DNA from: Photorhabdus australis DSM 17609 | Lineage (GTDB): Bacteria > Pseudomonadota > Gammaproteobacteria > Enterobacterales > Enterobacteriaceae | Assembly (NCBI RefSeq): GCF_000711895.1 | Contig: NZ_JONO01000005.1 | Span: 93,191-157,190, forward strand | Direction of reading: 5' to 3' | DNA length: 64,000 nt | Part shown: piece after piece, positions 12,774 through 21,353 of the stretch | Layout of the letters: every line of letters begins with the position of its first letter | Position numbering within the stretch: the first letter of the stretch is position 1 | Program-made: the position numbers and the translations under genes | Notes under the pieces: generated by a model | The model's input: only the letters and a program-made list of their open reading frames with translations | Told to the model about the DNA's origin: nothing | The model's database searches: none

Positions 12774-13447
12774 TGCGCAGCTTTCCAAGGTACGGCATAC
12801 CCCAGTTTTTCGCGAGCGTTAACCAGATCTTCTCCGTTAGTTATAGCCTCAATAATGGCTTGTTCAGTTTTGTCAACGTTTTCCGCACGCTCAATAACGG
12901 TGAGCAAATGCTGCTGCGGTATGGCTAGCGCACCATTATCATCAGCAAAAATCCAATCTCCTGGAGATATCGCGACACCGCCAATATCCAGAGTACATTG
13001 TGTTGCAGCAACCTTGGCGCGATTCTTTCCGGATACCATATAAACCCCCGCCGTAAATAAGGGATATTCCAATCTGCGAACCTCAGACAAGTCTCTGGCT
13101 GACCCATAAATTACAGAGCCTGCGATTCCTTTTTGTACAGCTTTAAACGTTAAGATATTACCCCAGCTGGTACAATCCGTACGCCCCTGATTATCAACCA
13201 CTATTACGTATCCAGCAGGTACTTCATCAATGTAGTTTCCAGCATTAAGAAACTTACCCTGTTCTGGAATGATAGGTTCATAGCGCACAGTATAAGCGGG
13301 TCCGGCCATTTTAATCCCGACATTACTACGTGGCACAATTCCAGCTAGTCCAGCAGGAATATGCAGACTATCCATTGCGTCCGATATGGCCGCACTGTCA
13401 AGCTCAATTAAACGCTTTTTGATTTGATCAATTTGTGTAGTTTGCAT
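12770..13447 (-). CDS. RraA/HMG-aldolase-like protein
   Basis: A 225-residue member of the RraA-like superfamily. That group includes 4-hydroxy-4-methyl-2-oxoglutarate/oxaloacetate decarboxylating aldolases and the RNase E inhibitor RraA. ISDAMD near residues 17-22 and GSARDLSEVRRLEYPLF near 115-131 are the family signatures; the G-x-x-R-D triad binds metal and substrate in the aldolases. It is longer than RraA proper (about 161) and close to the aldolase-type proteins, so an enzymatic role is favoured. Its ATG shares one base with the stop of the preceding fusion gene and its stop overlaps the next start, so all three are coupled. Confidence 0.8.
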   Translation of the reverse strand: MQTTQIDQIKKRLIELDSAAISDAMDSLHIPAGLAGIVPRSNVGIKMAGPAYTVRYEPIIPEQGKFLNAGNYIDEVPAGYVIVVDNQGRTDCTSWGNILTFKAVQKGIAGSVIYGSARDLSEVRRLEYPLFTAGVYMVSGKNRAKVAATQCTLDIGGVAISPGDWIFADDNGALAIPQQHLLTVIERAENVDKTEQAIIEAITNGEDLVNAREKLGYAVPWKAAQ

Positions 13448-15612
13448 TACATTTCCTCTTCCGATTCACGTGCGCACAGGACACTCCAAGCGGCATATTC
13501 TGGTATAGATTGTTGCAGTAGCAATTTATTACATGGAAAATCCACCGAATATTGTTGTCCTTCATCATCTATGGTTGTCAGGGTCATCTGCCCAAGCATT
13601 TCTTCACCAGACAAAAATGAATTTATAGAAGGAAACGCAGTAATATTCACCGAAAGAGATTTTAAAGAACTATTTACTGCATATGTTGTGTGTAGATATG
13701 TATTTAATTCATCATCATCTGTGAACCAGTTAATACGGTATTGTTCACTGAGTTTTTCCATAGCAGTCATCTGGCAATCACTAACCAATTTGTTTTCAAA
13801 CATGGAGCCAAAATTGGCCAATTGCTGTACGGAAAGAGGGGCGTCAGCAGGAGTAATAACTTGCACTACTACATAAGGCGCTTTCCACAGATAGTGAATA
13901 TCACACTCAACACCATCAAAGAATGCGTTCACCATCGTACCGACTTTACTTTCACTAACGCCGATTAGTGTCCAATGGTAGTTTAGCTCTCTCATGCCAG
14001 CTACCGGGGGGATAGAATGTTCCTCCGACAACATTAATCGCATTTGGGACGGAGGCCCTGGCAACACAACTATTTTGCTACCATCAACATTAAGACTGAA
14101 ACCAGGTGCTGTACCTGTAACATTAGAAATAACCTTTGCTCCGGATGGAAACATGGCTTGGAATCGATTCGAGTGATCACAATATACTCCCAGCTTTTCC
14201 AATCGTTGCTCTATTTCCACCCAGACGTTATCACGCATTTCCAGAGGGCTTCCTACCGCTTTTGCTATCGCCTCACGGGTTTTATCATCCGGTGTCGGGC
14301 CAAGACCGCCACACACAACAATAAGAGTATCCTGCCCCAACCTGCGAACCACTGCGGTAGCAATTTGGTTAATATCATCAGCACAAACCTGATGATGCTT
14401 CACTTTATATCCCTGCTCGGTGAGATATTCACTAATATCCTGAATATTAGTATTAGGATATTTACCACTCAGGAGTTCATCACCAACAGTAATAATCGAT
14501 GCAGAATAGCCAGTGTATTTTTTACTTAGAGTACTAATAATAGCCTGTGCCATTTGTTGGGTTGTTGCGCTCCCCCCCATATCATAAGTAACAGTTCGTC
14601 CTTCACGTATCACATTATCTACTGCACAGTTAATTTGCTGTGCTGCATCAGCAAAACCAAGATATTCCAGTAGTAATGCTATTGTGTAAAACATCGCTGC
14701 CGGATTGGCTTTATTTTTACCAGCCATACCAGGCGCACTACCGTGTACAGGTTCAAAGTAGGCAATATCACTACCAATATTAGCGCTAGGCGCTAAACCA
14801 AGCCCTCCCATTACACCCGCTGCCAAATCAGACAAAATATCACCGAACATATTCTCAGAGACAATGACACCAAATTCATGCGGTTTTTTTACCATCCATA
14901 AAGCTACTGCATCTACATTATGGATATCCGCTTTTATTTCAGGGTAACGTGCCGCAACAGTATCGAAAATACCTTTTGCAAAATGCCCACTTTCCCGCAT
15001 TACATTTGGTTTATCCGCAAAGGTTACACGGGAGTAGTTATTTTCCTTTGCATACTCAAATGCAGTGATAAACAAACGTTCTAAACCAAAACGGGTTTGT
15101 AGACGAACTGTCCATGCAGCTTCTTCAGGACCATATTTATCTATATTTGGGTGCTGTAACCAAGTCGTTGCAGTAGCGGGAATGCCTTTAAAATCGAACC
15201 CTGCATATAGTCCCTCGGTGTTTTCCCTAATAACACAACAGCGAAATGGTTTACGGTCCCCTTCTACATAACGTACTGGCCGGATATTTGCATATAATCC
15301 CAAACGCTGGCGTAATTGGATAACGGGTGACACATAATTTCTCGTTTTCACACGCAGATGCGGCGGCAACGCTTGTTGTGCTTCTTCTTTACCTTTACTA
15401 GTAATAGCGCCGAGTAACACCGCATCTACTGAAGCTATCTTTTCCCAAGTACTGGCAGGTACTGGATCACCATCTCTTTCCCAACAAGTCCAACCAATAT
15501 CCCCAATTTCCAATGTCACAGGAAGATTCAGGGCCTGAAAAACGGGAAGAGCAGCATCGCATACTTCCTGACCAATACCATCCCCAGGTAAAATAAGAAT
15601 TTTTTTATTCAT
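13447..15612 (-). CDS. Isopropylmalate/tartrate dehydrogenase-like domain fused to a CinA-like (MoCF) domain
   Basis: A 721-residue two-part protein. Residues 3-362 are an NAD-dependent beta-decarboxylating dehydrogenase: GDGIGQEV at 10, RENTEGLYAG at 129, DKPNVM at 200, the aspartates D234, D258 and D262, and EPVHGSAPGMAGKNKANP at 287. Residues about 367-595 match the N-terminal CinA domain (COG1058, MoCF fold): GDELLSG at 377, GGLGPTPDD at 435, GTAPGF at 500, LPGPP at 517 and GVSESKVG at 551. The last 120 residues are unrecognised. The start is ATG at 15612 (ATGA overlap with the upstream gene); a TTG at 15627 is less likely. The dehydrogenase part probably oxidises and decarboxylates a malate-like acid made by the aldolase encoded upstream. 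I know of no standard enzyme with this domain order. Confidence 0.85.
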   Translation of the reverse strand: MNKKILILPGDGIGQEVCDAALPVFQALNLPVTLEIGDIGWTCWERDGDPVPASTWEKIASVDAVLLGAITSKGKEEAQQALPPHLRVKTRNYVSPVIQLRQRLGLYANIRPVRYVEGDRKPFRCCVIRENTEGLYAGFDFKGIPATATTWLQHPNIDKYGPEEAAWTVRLQTRFGLERLFITAFEYAKENNYSRVTFADKPNVMRESGHFAKGIFDTVAARYPEIKADIHNVDAVALWMVKKPHEFGVIVSENMFGDILSDLAAGVMGGLGLAPSANIGSDIAYFEPVHGSAPGMAGKNKANPAAMFYTIALLLEYLGFADAAQQINCAVDNVIREGRTVTYDMGGSATTQQMAQAIISTLSKKYTGYSASIITVGDELLSGKYPNTNIQDISEYLTEQGYKVKHHQVCADDINQIATAVVRRLGQDTLIVVCGGLGPTPDDKTREAIAKAVGSPLEMRDNVWVEIEQRLEKLGVYCDHSNRFQAMFPSGAKVISNVTGTAPGFSLNVDGSKIVVLPGPPSQMRLMLSEEHSIPPVAGMRELNYHWTLIGVSESKVGTMVNAFFDGVECDIHYLWKAPYVVVQVITPADAPLSVQQLANFGSMFENKLVSDCQMTAMEKLSEQYRINWFTDDDELNTYLHTTYAVNSSLKSLSVNITAFPSINSFLSGEEMLGQMTLTTIDDEGQQYSVDFPCNKLLLQQSIPEYAAWSVLCARESEEEM

Positions 15613-16352
15613 AAGGTTTTGAGCCAATCGTTAATTACATTGTTAATAAATGACGGCTTATCTTCCCAAGGCCGCATTCCTGCTCCATCCACGACAACCA
15701 AACAGTGCATAGGATGAGTATTGACCACCTGATTATATTCTGTGGCTAATTGCGAACGTCCTCCAACTATGCTAAGAAATTTTCCTTTGTAATTACACAA
15801 TATTGTTCTGGCATCCAGTTGTAGCAACAGTGAAAATCCCACCATCATGCGTTCCCGAGCAGTATTTCTTAAATGATCAGGTATCGCAGGCATTTTAGGA
15901 GGTGGAGTCCCACCTTCAGGAATAACAAAATCATGTAACACAGAAATCGCTTCATCTAGCTGATTTCTATTTAGTAATGCTATTAATTGTTCCAGCCTAT
16001 TGGTCAGTAACAAATCAGCATATCCAGGACCACTCACTGAGATTACGCCCGTGAGGTTTTTCAGGCGAGACGCAAGCAATTGCACCAGAGTACCTGACAT
16101 CGCAAAACCTATAAGTAAATAAGGCTGGGAAAAACGTTGATTGAGTTCAGATTCAATAATATTAATAGCGCAGTCGGGATCAGATGAATTAATTAAAGAT
16201 AATGTATCAATAATCGACACCTGATATCCCATTTTCTGTAATAATATACGTAATGGAGTGCAAAAATCGCCATGATCCCAAAGCGGCATCACAGGTGCGA
16301 GAATTACCGCTTCAAGGCTGAAACATCCGGCATGGTTATTATGCCGTGTCAT
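15609..16352 (-). CDS. Alpha/beta hydrolase-like protein of the island operon
   Basis: A 247-residue protein that reads as an alpha/beta-hydrolase fold. It has an oxyanion-type start (APVMPLWDHGDF), the nucleophile-elbow region LLIGFAMSGTLVQLLAS near residues 80-97, SVSGPGY near 111, and a late VVDGAGMRPWEDKP segment that could hold the catalytic histidine side, though no clear histidine is in that place. The elbow reads G-F-A-M-S-G, which departs from G-x-S-x-G, so catalysis is uncertain. Both ends overlap neighbours as ATGA. The C-terminal motif resembles the HPMHCLVVVDGAGH-type end of hydrolases in biosynthetic clusters. The role is not assigned. Confidence 0.6.
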   Translation of the reverse strand: MTRHNNHAGCFSLEAVILAPVMPLWDHGDFCTPLRILLQKMGYQVSIIDTLSLINSSDPDCAINIIESELNQRFSQPYLLIGFAMSGTLVQLLASRLKNLTGVISVSGPGYADLLLTNRLEQLIALLNRNQLDEAISVLHDFVIPEGGTPPPKMPAIPDHLRNTARERMMVGFSLLLQLDARTILCNYKGKFLSIVGGRSQLATEYNQVVNTHPMHCLVVVDGAGMRPWEDKPSFINNVINDWLKTL

Positions 16353-17287
16353 GCCGTTGCTCCTCGCAAAGATTTAACAACCTGAAACGCATAATTAATA
16401 CCATTTCGTAACCCTTCTTCAAGAGCTGTTTTATTCTCCACACTCAAGTTGTACATACCCATCATTATATCGATAATATCGCGCCTAGAGGCGGCAAAAA
16501 AACGATGGGATTGCAGTTCATTAAGTTGATTAAATACTCGTTCAAGGTCATATTGTTTACTATTTTGGCTCAGATTGAGAAATGATAGCCAGCTTTCCAA
16601 ATTGAGATTTCCGGCACCTTTTCCCATCCCTGATAGAGAACTATCAATAAAATTAACTCCAGCTCTCATAGCTTCAATACTGTTCGCTGTGGCAAGACCC
16701 AGATTATCATGAGGATGGAATCCCAATTGCAATTGCGTGGCAGACTTTAACTTATAAAACATCTGCGCTACCTGTTCAGGGAACAAACTACCATTTGAAT
16801 CCGCCAGGTAAATAATATCAGCACCAGCTTGTTCACACTGCTTGGCAATCTCAATAATTTTACTGATAGAGAGCTGACTCGCTCGTGTAAAATTAATACC
16901 CACAGCCATTCCAGTCGCTCGAGCAATCTCGCACAACTCTAAGCATGGTTGCGGGTTATCGGCCTTAATACATAACCTAAGCAAGCTAACGCCATTCGTC
17001 TTCATCGCATAGATATCATCAGCATTAATATTATGCGGATGGGCAATGACTACCAATTTTGCCTCAGGTACCGATTGATGAATATCTCGGATATAACTAT
17101 CCGGAGACATACCTGTTAGGCCAATATTAGAGATAGGCTTGAAAGAACCATTACGATAACCGATTTCAAACCATTCCACGCCACTTTTAGTCAACGCTTC
17201 AACATGTTTTATAGCGTATTCTGTTGTAAAATTAAAATTATTAAGGTATCCACCATCACGTAATGTGACATCTATATTATTAACCAT
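16349..17287 (-). CDS. DRE-TIM aldolase (4-hydroxy-2-oxovalerate aldolase/HMGL-like)
   Basis: A 312-residue TIM-barrel enzyme of the DRE-TIM metallolyase group. DVTLRDGGY at residues 6-14 is the DxTLRDG metal and proton-transfer motif. GVEWFEIGY follows, and GFHPHDNLGLATANSI near 194-209 provides the HxH metal pair. IDSSLSGMGKGAGNLNLE near 219-236 is close to the DmpG-type aldolases. It could perform aldol or Claisen-type carbon-carbon bond formation or cleavage on a 2-oxo acid. Together with the isopropylmalate-dehydrogenase-like partner it recalls 2-oxo-acid chain building without a LeuCD-type isomerase. It lies 14 bases after the transporter gene. Confidence 0.85.
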   Translation of the reverse strand: MVNNIDVTLRDGGYLNNFNFTTEYAIKHVEALTKSGVEWFEIGYRNGSFKPISNIGLTGMSPDSYIRDIHQSVPEAKLVVIAHPHNINADDIYAMKTNGVSLLRLCIKADNPQPCLELCEIARATGMAVGINFTRASQLSISKIIEIAKQCEQAGADIIYLADSNGSLFPEQVAQMFYKLKSATQLQLGFHPHDNLGLATANSIEAMRAGVNFIDSSLSGMGKGAGNLNLESWLSFLNLSQNSKQYDLERVFNQLNELQSHRFFAASRRDIIDIMMGMYNLSVENKTALEEGLRNGINYAFQVVKSLRGATA

Positions 17288-17301
17288 TTTTCATTCCTAT
17301 T

Positions 17302-18519
17302 TTATTTAGTTTCTATTACTTGTTTTTCACTTATTTCTTTATCACCTCTATTACCCTTTATATAAATAATACTACCGACCAAGGAAACAACTGTGATGAT
17401 AGATGCCACCCTAATAGGTTCATGGTGAGATAGATAACCAATAAGTAATGACGCCAGTCCCGCACTGCCTAATTGCAAGGTTCCCATTACGCCGGAAGCT
17501 GTCCCAGCCACTTGAGAATGCGTGGCAATTGCCGATGCAGTACCTAATGGCAATAAAAAACCATTACCGAAGGTCAATACTGATATTGTTAGCACAGACG
17601 TTATCAATGGGTAGGAGCTAAAAATCATTTGTATCGTGAAAGCAATACCTCCAACAGCAAAGATGAGATAGCCATGAGAGATCGTCTTTCTCATGCCCTT
17701 CTGACGACTTAATTTCTTAGCGGTAAGATTACCCAACACATAACTTAAAGAGAGCATTATATAGGTGTAACCAACATATTTTTCTGACAATCCCATAGCT
17801 GTAAGAATAAATGGCGATTCAATCAAATAAGAAAAATATGCCGTATAAGCGAAGCAAGGTATTGCCGCATAGTAAAGAAATTCTTTATTTATTATCACTT
17901 GGTAAGTACTGACCAATACATTTTTAACACTCAATTTTTGGCGTTTATTTATTGGTAGTGATTCTTTCAACACTAGCAAGCACAATATAAGCGTGACTGT
18001 TATAAATAAAGTAAGAAATAAAAAACAGGCTTTCCAGCCATAATATTCATTTAACATACCTCCGATCATTGGTGCAACAGCGGGTGACATTCCCACAAAA
18101 GGGAAAATAATCAGATACAAATTGGCTGCCTCTTCTTTCCCCATCAGATCACTAATAATGGCGCGACTTAATGTAATACCCGCACAAGCGCCTATTCCCT
18201 GGAATAAACGCAATAATAGTAACTCACTAATATGCGTACTGTAAAAAATACCAATTGTTGAAATCAGCCATATAATCATCCCAGAAATAAGAACCCTTTT
18301 TCTTCCTAAACAATCACTTAATGGTCCATAAATAAGTTGAGAAAAGGCTATACCAAATAGAAATATAGCTATTGCACTTTGTATACTAGATTCGCTAACG
18401 TGATAATAGTTTCCCATTTTACTCAAAGCGGGTAGGAATATATCTGATGAAACCAGTCCCCCCATAGAAAGAAAAGCCATTAAAACGATAAATAATAAAG
18501 ATGAAGTTTTGTTGCTCAT
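17302..18519 (-). CDS. MFS exporter, Bcr/CflA drug-resistance type
   Basis: A 405-residue transporter with 12 predicted membrane segments. The first segment carries SSDIFLPALS and the loop 2-3 motif reads YGPLSDCLGRKRVLISG. The fourth and fifth segments contain RAIISDLMG and PMIGGMLNEYYGWKACF, the motif C region of 12-TM drug:H+ antiporters. All of this is typical of Bcr/CflA pumps for small hydrophilic drugs. It is the first gene of the six-gene operon and transcription presumably begins in the AT-rich region just upstream. In this context it most likely exports the operon's product or protects the producer. Confidence 0.88.
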   Translation of the reverse strand: MSNKTSSLLFIVLMAFLSMGGLVSSDIFLPALSKMGNYYHVSESSIQSAIAIFLFGIAFSQLIYGPLSDCLGRKRVLISGMIIWLISTIGIFYSTHISELLLLRLFQGIGACAGITLSRAIISDLMGKEEAANLYLIIFPFVGMSPAVAPMIGGMLNEYYGWKACFLFLTLFITVTLILCLLVLKESLPINKRQKLSVKNVLVSTYQVIINKEFLYYAAIPCFAYTAYFSYLIESPFILTAMGLSEKYVGYTYIMLSLSYVLGNLTAKKLSRQKGMRKTISHGYLIFAVGGIAFTIQMIFSSYPLITSVLTISVLTFGNGFLLPLGTASAIATHSQVAGTASGVMGTLQLGSAGLASLLIGYLSHHEPIRVASIITVVSLVGSIIYIKGNRGDKEISEKQVIETK

Positions 18520-18970
18520 AGGCCATTAACCAATCGATATAATAAACATTATCCCAAAATAAATTCCGTATAAAAAAATACGAGCCAGTTAAATGAGCAT
18601 AATCACTTATTTAATGAAATATCAATACCTTGCATGTAAAAAGATAATAAATTAATTTGCATATTACCTTGTACTGCAAGAACCAGGAGATTTCCATAAC
18701 AACATGAAAATTAAACCCCATCCACTTTTCAGATTAATAACTTTTACTCTATAAATAATTCCTCCAAATAGTGGGATACTTTTACACAACTTATTCAATA
18801 ATTAACTTTTACAAAAATAAATTCATGTAAATGTCAATTAAAAAAATAGTAACATCAACATCACTTTTAGCAAACAAAAAAATATAGAATTTAAGTTCAA
18901 AAATGAATAAAAAAAACACAAAACACAGCATATAATACTAAAAAAGTCATTTTTAGATTACGGCACGAAT
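18520..18970. other. AT-rich intergenic region upstream of the six-gene operon
   Basis: About 450 bases with long A and T runs and no reading frame. It must contain the promoter of the minus-strand operon. I could not single out a convincing -35/-10 pair or a regulator site. The strong AT bias would fit silencing by H-NS, which is only an inference. Confidence 0.4.
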
Positions 18971-19231
18971 ATGAACTTGCCTTTTTGTACCAAGTACAAT
19001 GCAGTCTGGACATCATTTCCAGTAGGGCAGCTTAGGCTGAATATCAGAGAACAAAAATTTCTACATAAATACTCTTTTGAAACAGGTACAGCGCAGTTTC
19101 ACATCTGTAGTCAATACGGAGTAACGCCTGTTGTCATCAGACAAATTAACAGTCGCGATTATGCCGTAGTTAACGTCAATACCTTTGAAGACGTTGACTC
19201 TGCGCTGCTTAAATATGCTGTCGGCCACTAA
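18971..19231 (+). CDS. Small hypothetical protein
   Basis: An 86-residue frame starting at ATG 18971, with no clear ribosome-binding site. It ends two bases before the convergent cynR stop. It has mixed composition, three cysteines, no signal peptide and no recognised motif; the second half (VVIRQINSRDYAVVNVNTFEDVDSALL would be beta-alpha-like) looks like real protein. It could be a gene fragment carried in with the island. Its GC content is intermediate between the AT-rich DNA on its left and cynR on its right. Confidence 0.35.
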   Translation: MNLPFCTKYNAVWTSFPVGQLRLNIREQKFLHKYSFETGTAQFHICSQYGVTPVVIRQINSRDYAVVNVNTFEDVDSALLKYAVGH

Positions 19232-19233
19232 GT

Positions 19234-20106
19234 TTACTGACGAAAACGAGCAAGCTCGATAAACGCCCGTGCCGCAGCCGTCTGGTACGCTCCTTTTCGC
19301 TGCATGAGAACCGCCGTTCTTTGTAGCAGTGAAGGGGTTAAAACAATCGAAACCAATTCCTCCCGGTCACAGGCAATCTTTGCCGGCAACAACGTGGCAA
19401 GGCTTGTATGTCGGATAATCTCAATGACAGCGCTCAGTGAATTGGCCTCCATCAAAACGCGGGGACAAATGTCGTTCTGCCTACAATAACGATCGATCTG
19501 CTTCCGTGTAGCGAATTCGGACGTGAGGAGAACCAGAGACTCGTTGCTCAAGGCTTTCAGACTCATCGTTCGACACTTTGCAAGGGGATGCTCCTTACCA
19601 ACGACCAGCGCTAGCGTCTCCACCAAAAGTCGTTGTGCGTCGATGTCAGGCGAGTGGATCTCATCAAACGCAATCCCGACATCAAGTTCGTCATCGACCA
19701 GAAGCTCTTCAATGCGCTCCTGCGACATCTCCCGAATCGTTAACGTAACGTTGGGATAGAGATCGTGGAACGACTTGACCAAAGGGCCGATAAGGTAAGT
19801 CGTGAACGTCGGCGTAACGGCAATACGCAGAGAACCACGACTCAGGTCACCAACATCGTGGATCGCCCGCTTTCCTTCCTCCAAGTCCTGCAATGCCCGT
19901 CGTGCATAGCGGAAATAGACCTCGCCAGCATCCGTCAGCCGCATGGCACGTCCGGTCCGATCAAACAACTGCGCCCCAAGGGTTTCCTCAAGCTGCTTAA
20001 TCTGCTGCGACAGTGCCGGCTGAGACACATGCAAGGCTGTAGCGGCGCGCGTGAAGCTGTGGTGCTCGGCCACGGCAAGAAAGTAGTTGATATGTCGTAA
20101 AAGCAT
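19234..20106 (-). CDS. cynR: LysR-type regulator CynR
   Basis: A 290-residue LysR-family regulator. The winged-helix DNA-binding part is residues 1-60 ([30 protein letters not shown]). The effector domain follows, with [19 protein letters not shown] and [17 protein letters not shown], both very close to E. coli CynR, the cyanate-responsive activator of cynTSX. The start at 20106 was chosen for GGAG six bases upstream; ATG 20118 is also in frame. The gene is visibly richer in GC than its surroundings, suggesting separate transfer. It is divergent from a truncated cynT, so its normal targets are gone. Confidence 0.88.
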   Translation of the reverse strand: MLLRHINYFLAVAEHHSFTRAATALHVSQPALSQQIKQLEETLGAQLFDRTGRAMRLTDAGEVYFRYARRALQDLEEGKRAIHDVGDLSRGSLRIAVTPTFTTYLIGPLVKSFHDLYPNVTLTIREMSQERIEELLVDDELDVGIAFDEIHSPDIDAQRLLVETLALVVGKEHPLAKCRTMSLKALSNESLVLLTSEFATRKQIDRYCRQNDICPRVLMEANSLSAVIEIIRHTSLATLLPAKIACDREELVSIVLTPSLLQRTAVLMQRKGAYQTAAARAFIELARFRQ

Positions 20107-20220
20107 GTGGGTCTCCATAAGGTATACCTATGGAGTGCATAATAAATCAGTCTTTTACCTTATGGATATCCGAAAGTAATCTTCAAACCATATTTTCGTT
20201 ACACGACACAGAGATCAATC

Positions 20221-20289
20221 ATGAAAGAGATCATCAAAGGCTTTCTGAAATTCCAGCGCAAACTCTCTGAGCCGGTAACCACGCTTTGA
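20221..20289 (+). pseudogene. cynT: cynT stub (first 13 codons of carbonic anhydrase, then stop)
   Basis: An ATG at 20221, divergent from cynR, encodes MKEIIKGFLKFQR, the N-terminus of the cyanate-operon carbonic anhydrase CynT. The frame then runs into nine unrelated codons and TGA at 20287. The rest of cynT and cynS is absent. The likely cause is a deletion that fused the cyn promoter region to the deaminase gene 30 bases further on. Confidence 0.7.
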
Positions 20290-20318
20290 TTCAATCTATT
20301 TTCAATGAGGTTTTTTCT

Positions 20319-20786
20319 ATGAATTTTGTAAAACGCACTATCGACCTTGCGATGAAAAATGTGGAACAAGGGGGCCGGCCGTTCGCCACCGTGATCGTAC
20401 GTGACGGCGACATCATCGCTGAAAGCCCGAACCTGGTGGCACAGACCTGCGATCCGACCGCACACGCGGAAATCCTAGCCGTACGGGAAGCGTGCAAGAA
20501 GCTCGGGACCGAGCACCTAACCGACTGCGATATCTACATTCTCGCCAGCCCCTGCCCTATGTGCTTAGGCTCGCTCTACTACTGTAGTCCGAAACAGGTC
20601 ATATACATCACCACACGCGAAGACTACGCACCATTCTACAAGGATGATCGCAAGTACTTCGAGCTGGATACATTCTACGCAGAGTACGCGAAGCCCATCG
20701 CGGAACGCCGCCTACCCATGATCCAGCAGAAGGACGAAAGCGCTATCAAGGTATACCAGCGCTGGCAAAAGCTGAACAAGAAGTAA
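20319..20786 (+). CDS. Guanine deaminase-like cytidine/deoxycytidylate deaminase family protein
   Basis: A 155-residue zinc hydrolase of the small guanine deaminase (GuaD) and tRNA-adenosine-deaminase superfamily. PTAHAEILAVREA gives the HAE zinc/proton-shuttle motif near residue 55, and SPCPMCLGSLYY gives the PCxxC zinc cysteines near 83-86. Length and the spaced C-terminal helix fit Bacillus GuaD (156 residues). Start ATG at 20319 follows GAGG; an upstream in-frame ATT-type start is unlikely. It is GC-rich like cynR and sits where cynT and cynS should be, so it may now be expressed from the CynR-controlled promoter. Confidence 0.82.
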   Translation: MNFVKRTIDLAMKNVEQGGRPFATVIVRDGDIIAESPNLVAQTCDPTAHAEILAVREACKKLGTEHLTDCDIYILASPCPMCLGSLYYCSPKQVIYITTREDYAPFYKDDRKYFELDTFYAEYAKPIAERRLPMIQQKDESAIKVYQRWQKLNKK

Positions 20787-21010
20787 CTCTCTGGCTTCTG
20801 GTCGGACATCCAGAATTTGAGATCGACATGGAGAATAATTAATACGGAGCGACTGGGTAGGTCTACATTAACTCAACCCTCAATAATGTTCCTGCATATT
20901 AATATACCTGAGCATCAGGTCCAGTGGAAAAAAGCGACAAAACACGACATTTAGCCCGCACCAGTTTTTAACCCATCAACCATGAGAGTCTGTGTAAACA
21001 GACTTTCAGA

Positions 21011-21076
21011 TTATTGACAAAGTGCTAGTTTTTCTATCCGGCGCTTTGTTTTAATTAAATTCCGTTCACCCGACGG
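21011..21076 (+). repeat. Right copy of the imperfect direct repeat flanking the island
   Basis: This copy matches 10462-10525 in the same orientation and ends just before a 56-codon ORF that is better preserved than the corresponding left end. It lies 275 bases before yhdT, where E. coli-type gene order resumes. Confidence 0.6.
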
Positions 21077-21078
21077 AG

Positions 21079-21249
21079 ATGGCCGCCATGTTAAGAATAC
21101 CTTCTCCCCAAACTTTCCCGCCAGAAACGCTCTCGCTTGACAAACTGATTCATAATGAAAGAAACCCCGTTATTTTCAACGAGGTTTGTCAGCGGTCTGA
21201 AAGAGTGTATAAACAGATTCTCTCTTTTTTCGCCCATTGCTATTTTTAA
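21079..21249 (+). CDS. Small ORF of 56 codons, possibly the truncated start of a larger gene
   Basis: ATG at 21079, or ATG at 21088 with GGAG nine bases before it, opens a frame of 56 or 53 residues to TAA at 21247. Its composition is balanced (prolines, charged residues, SFFAHCYF end) and looks protein-like, unlike the AT-rich spacers. I do not recognise a family. The DNA just before it is shared with the left island repeat at 10462, where the matching start codon has decayed, so both may be remnants of one paralogous gene family. Confidence 0.35.
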   Translation: MAAMLRIPSPQTFPPETLSLDKLIHNERNPVIFNEVCQRSERVYKQILSFFAHCYF

Positions 21250-21353
21250 ACAAAACTCCGGCTATTAACCACATATCACATTTTTCCTGAATGAATTCGC
21301 ATCTTGCCGTACAATCCTTCCCTTCTCATCTTATTTAATTACCGGAAGAACGA

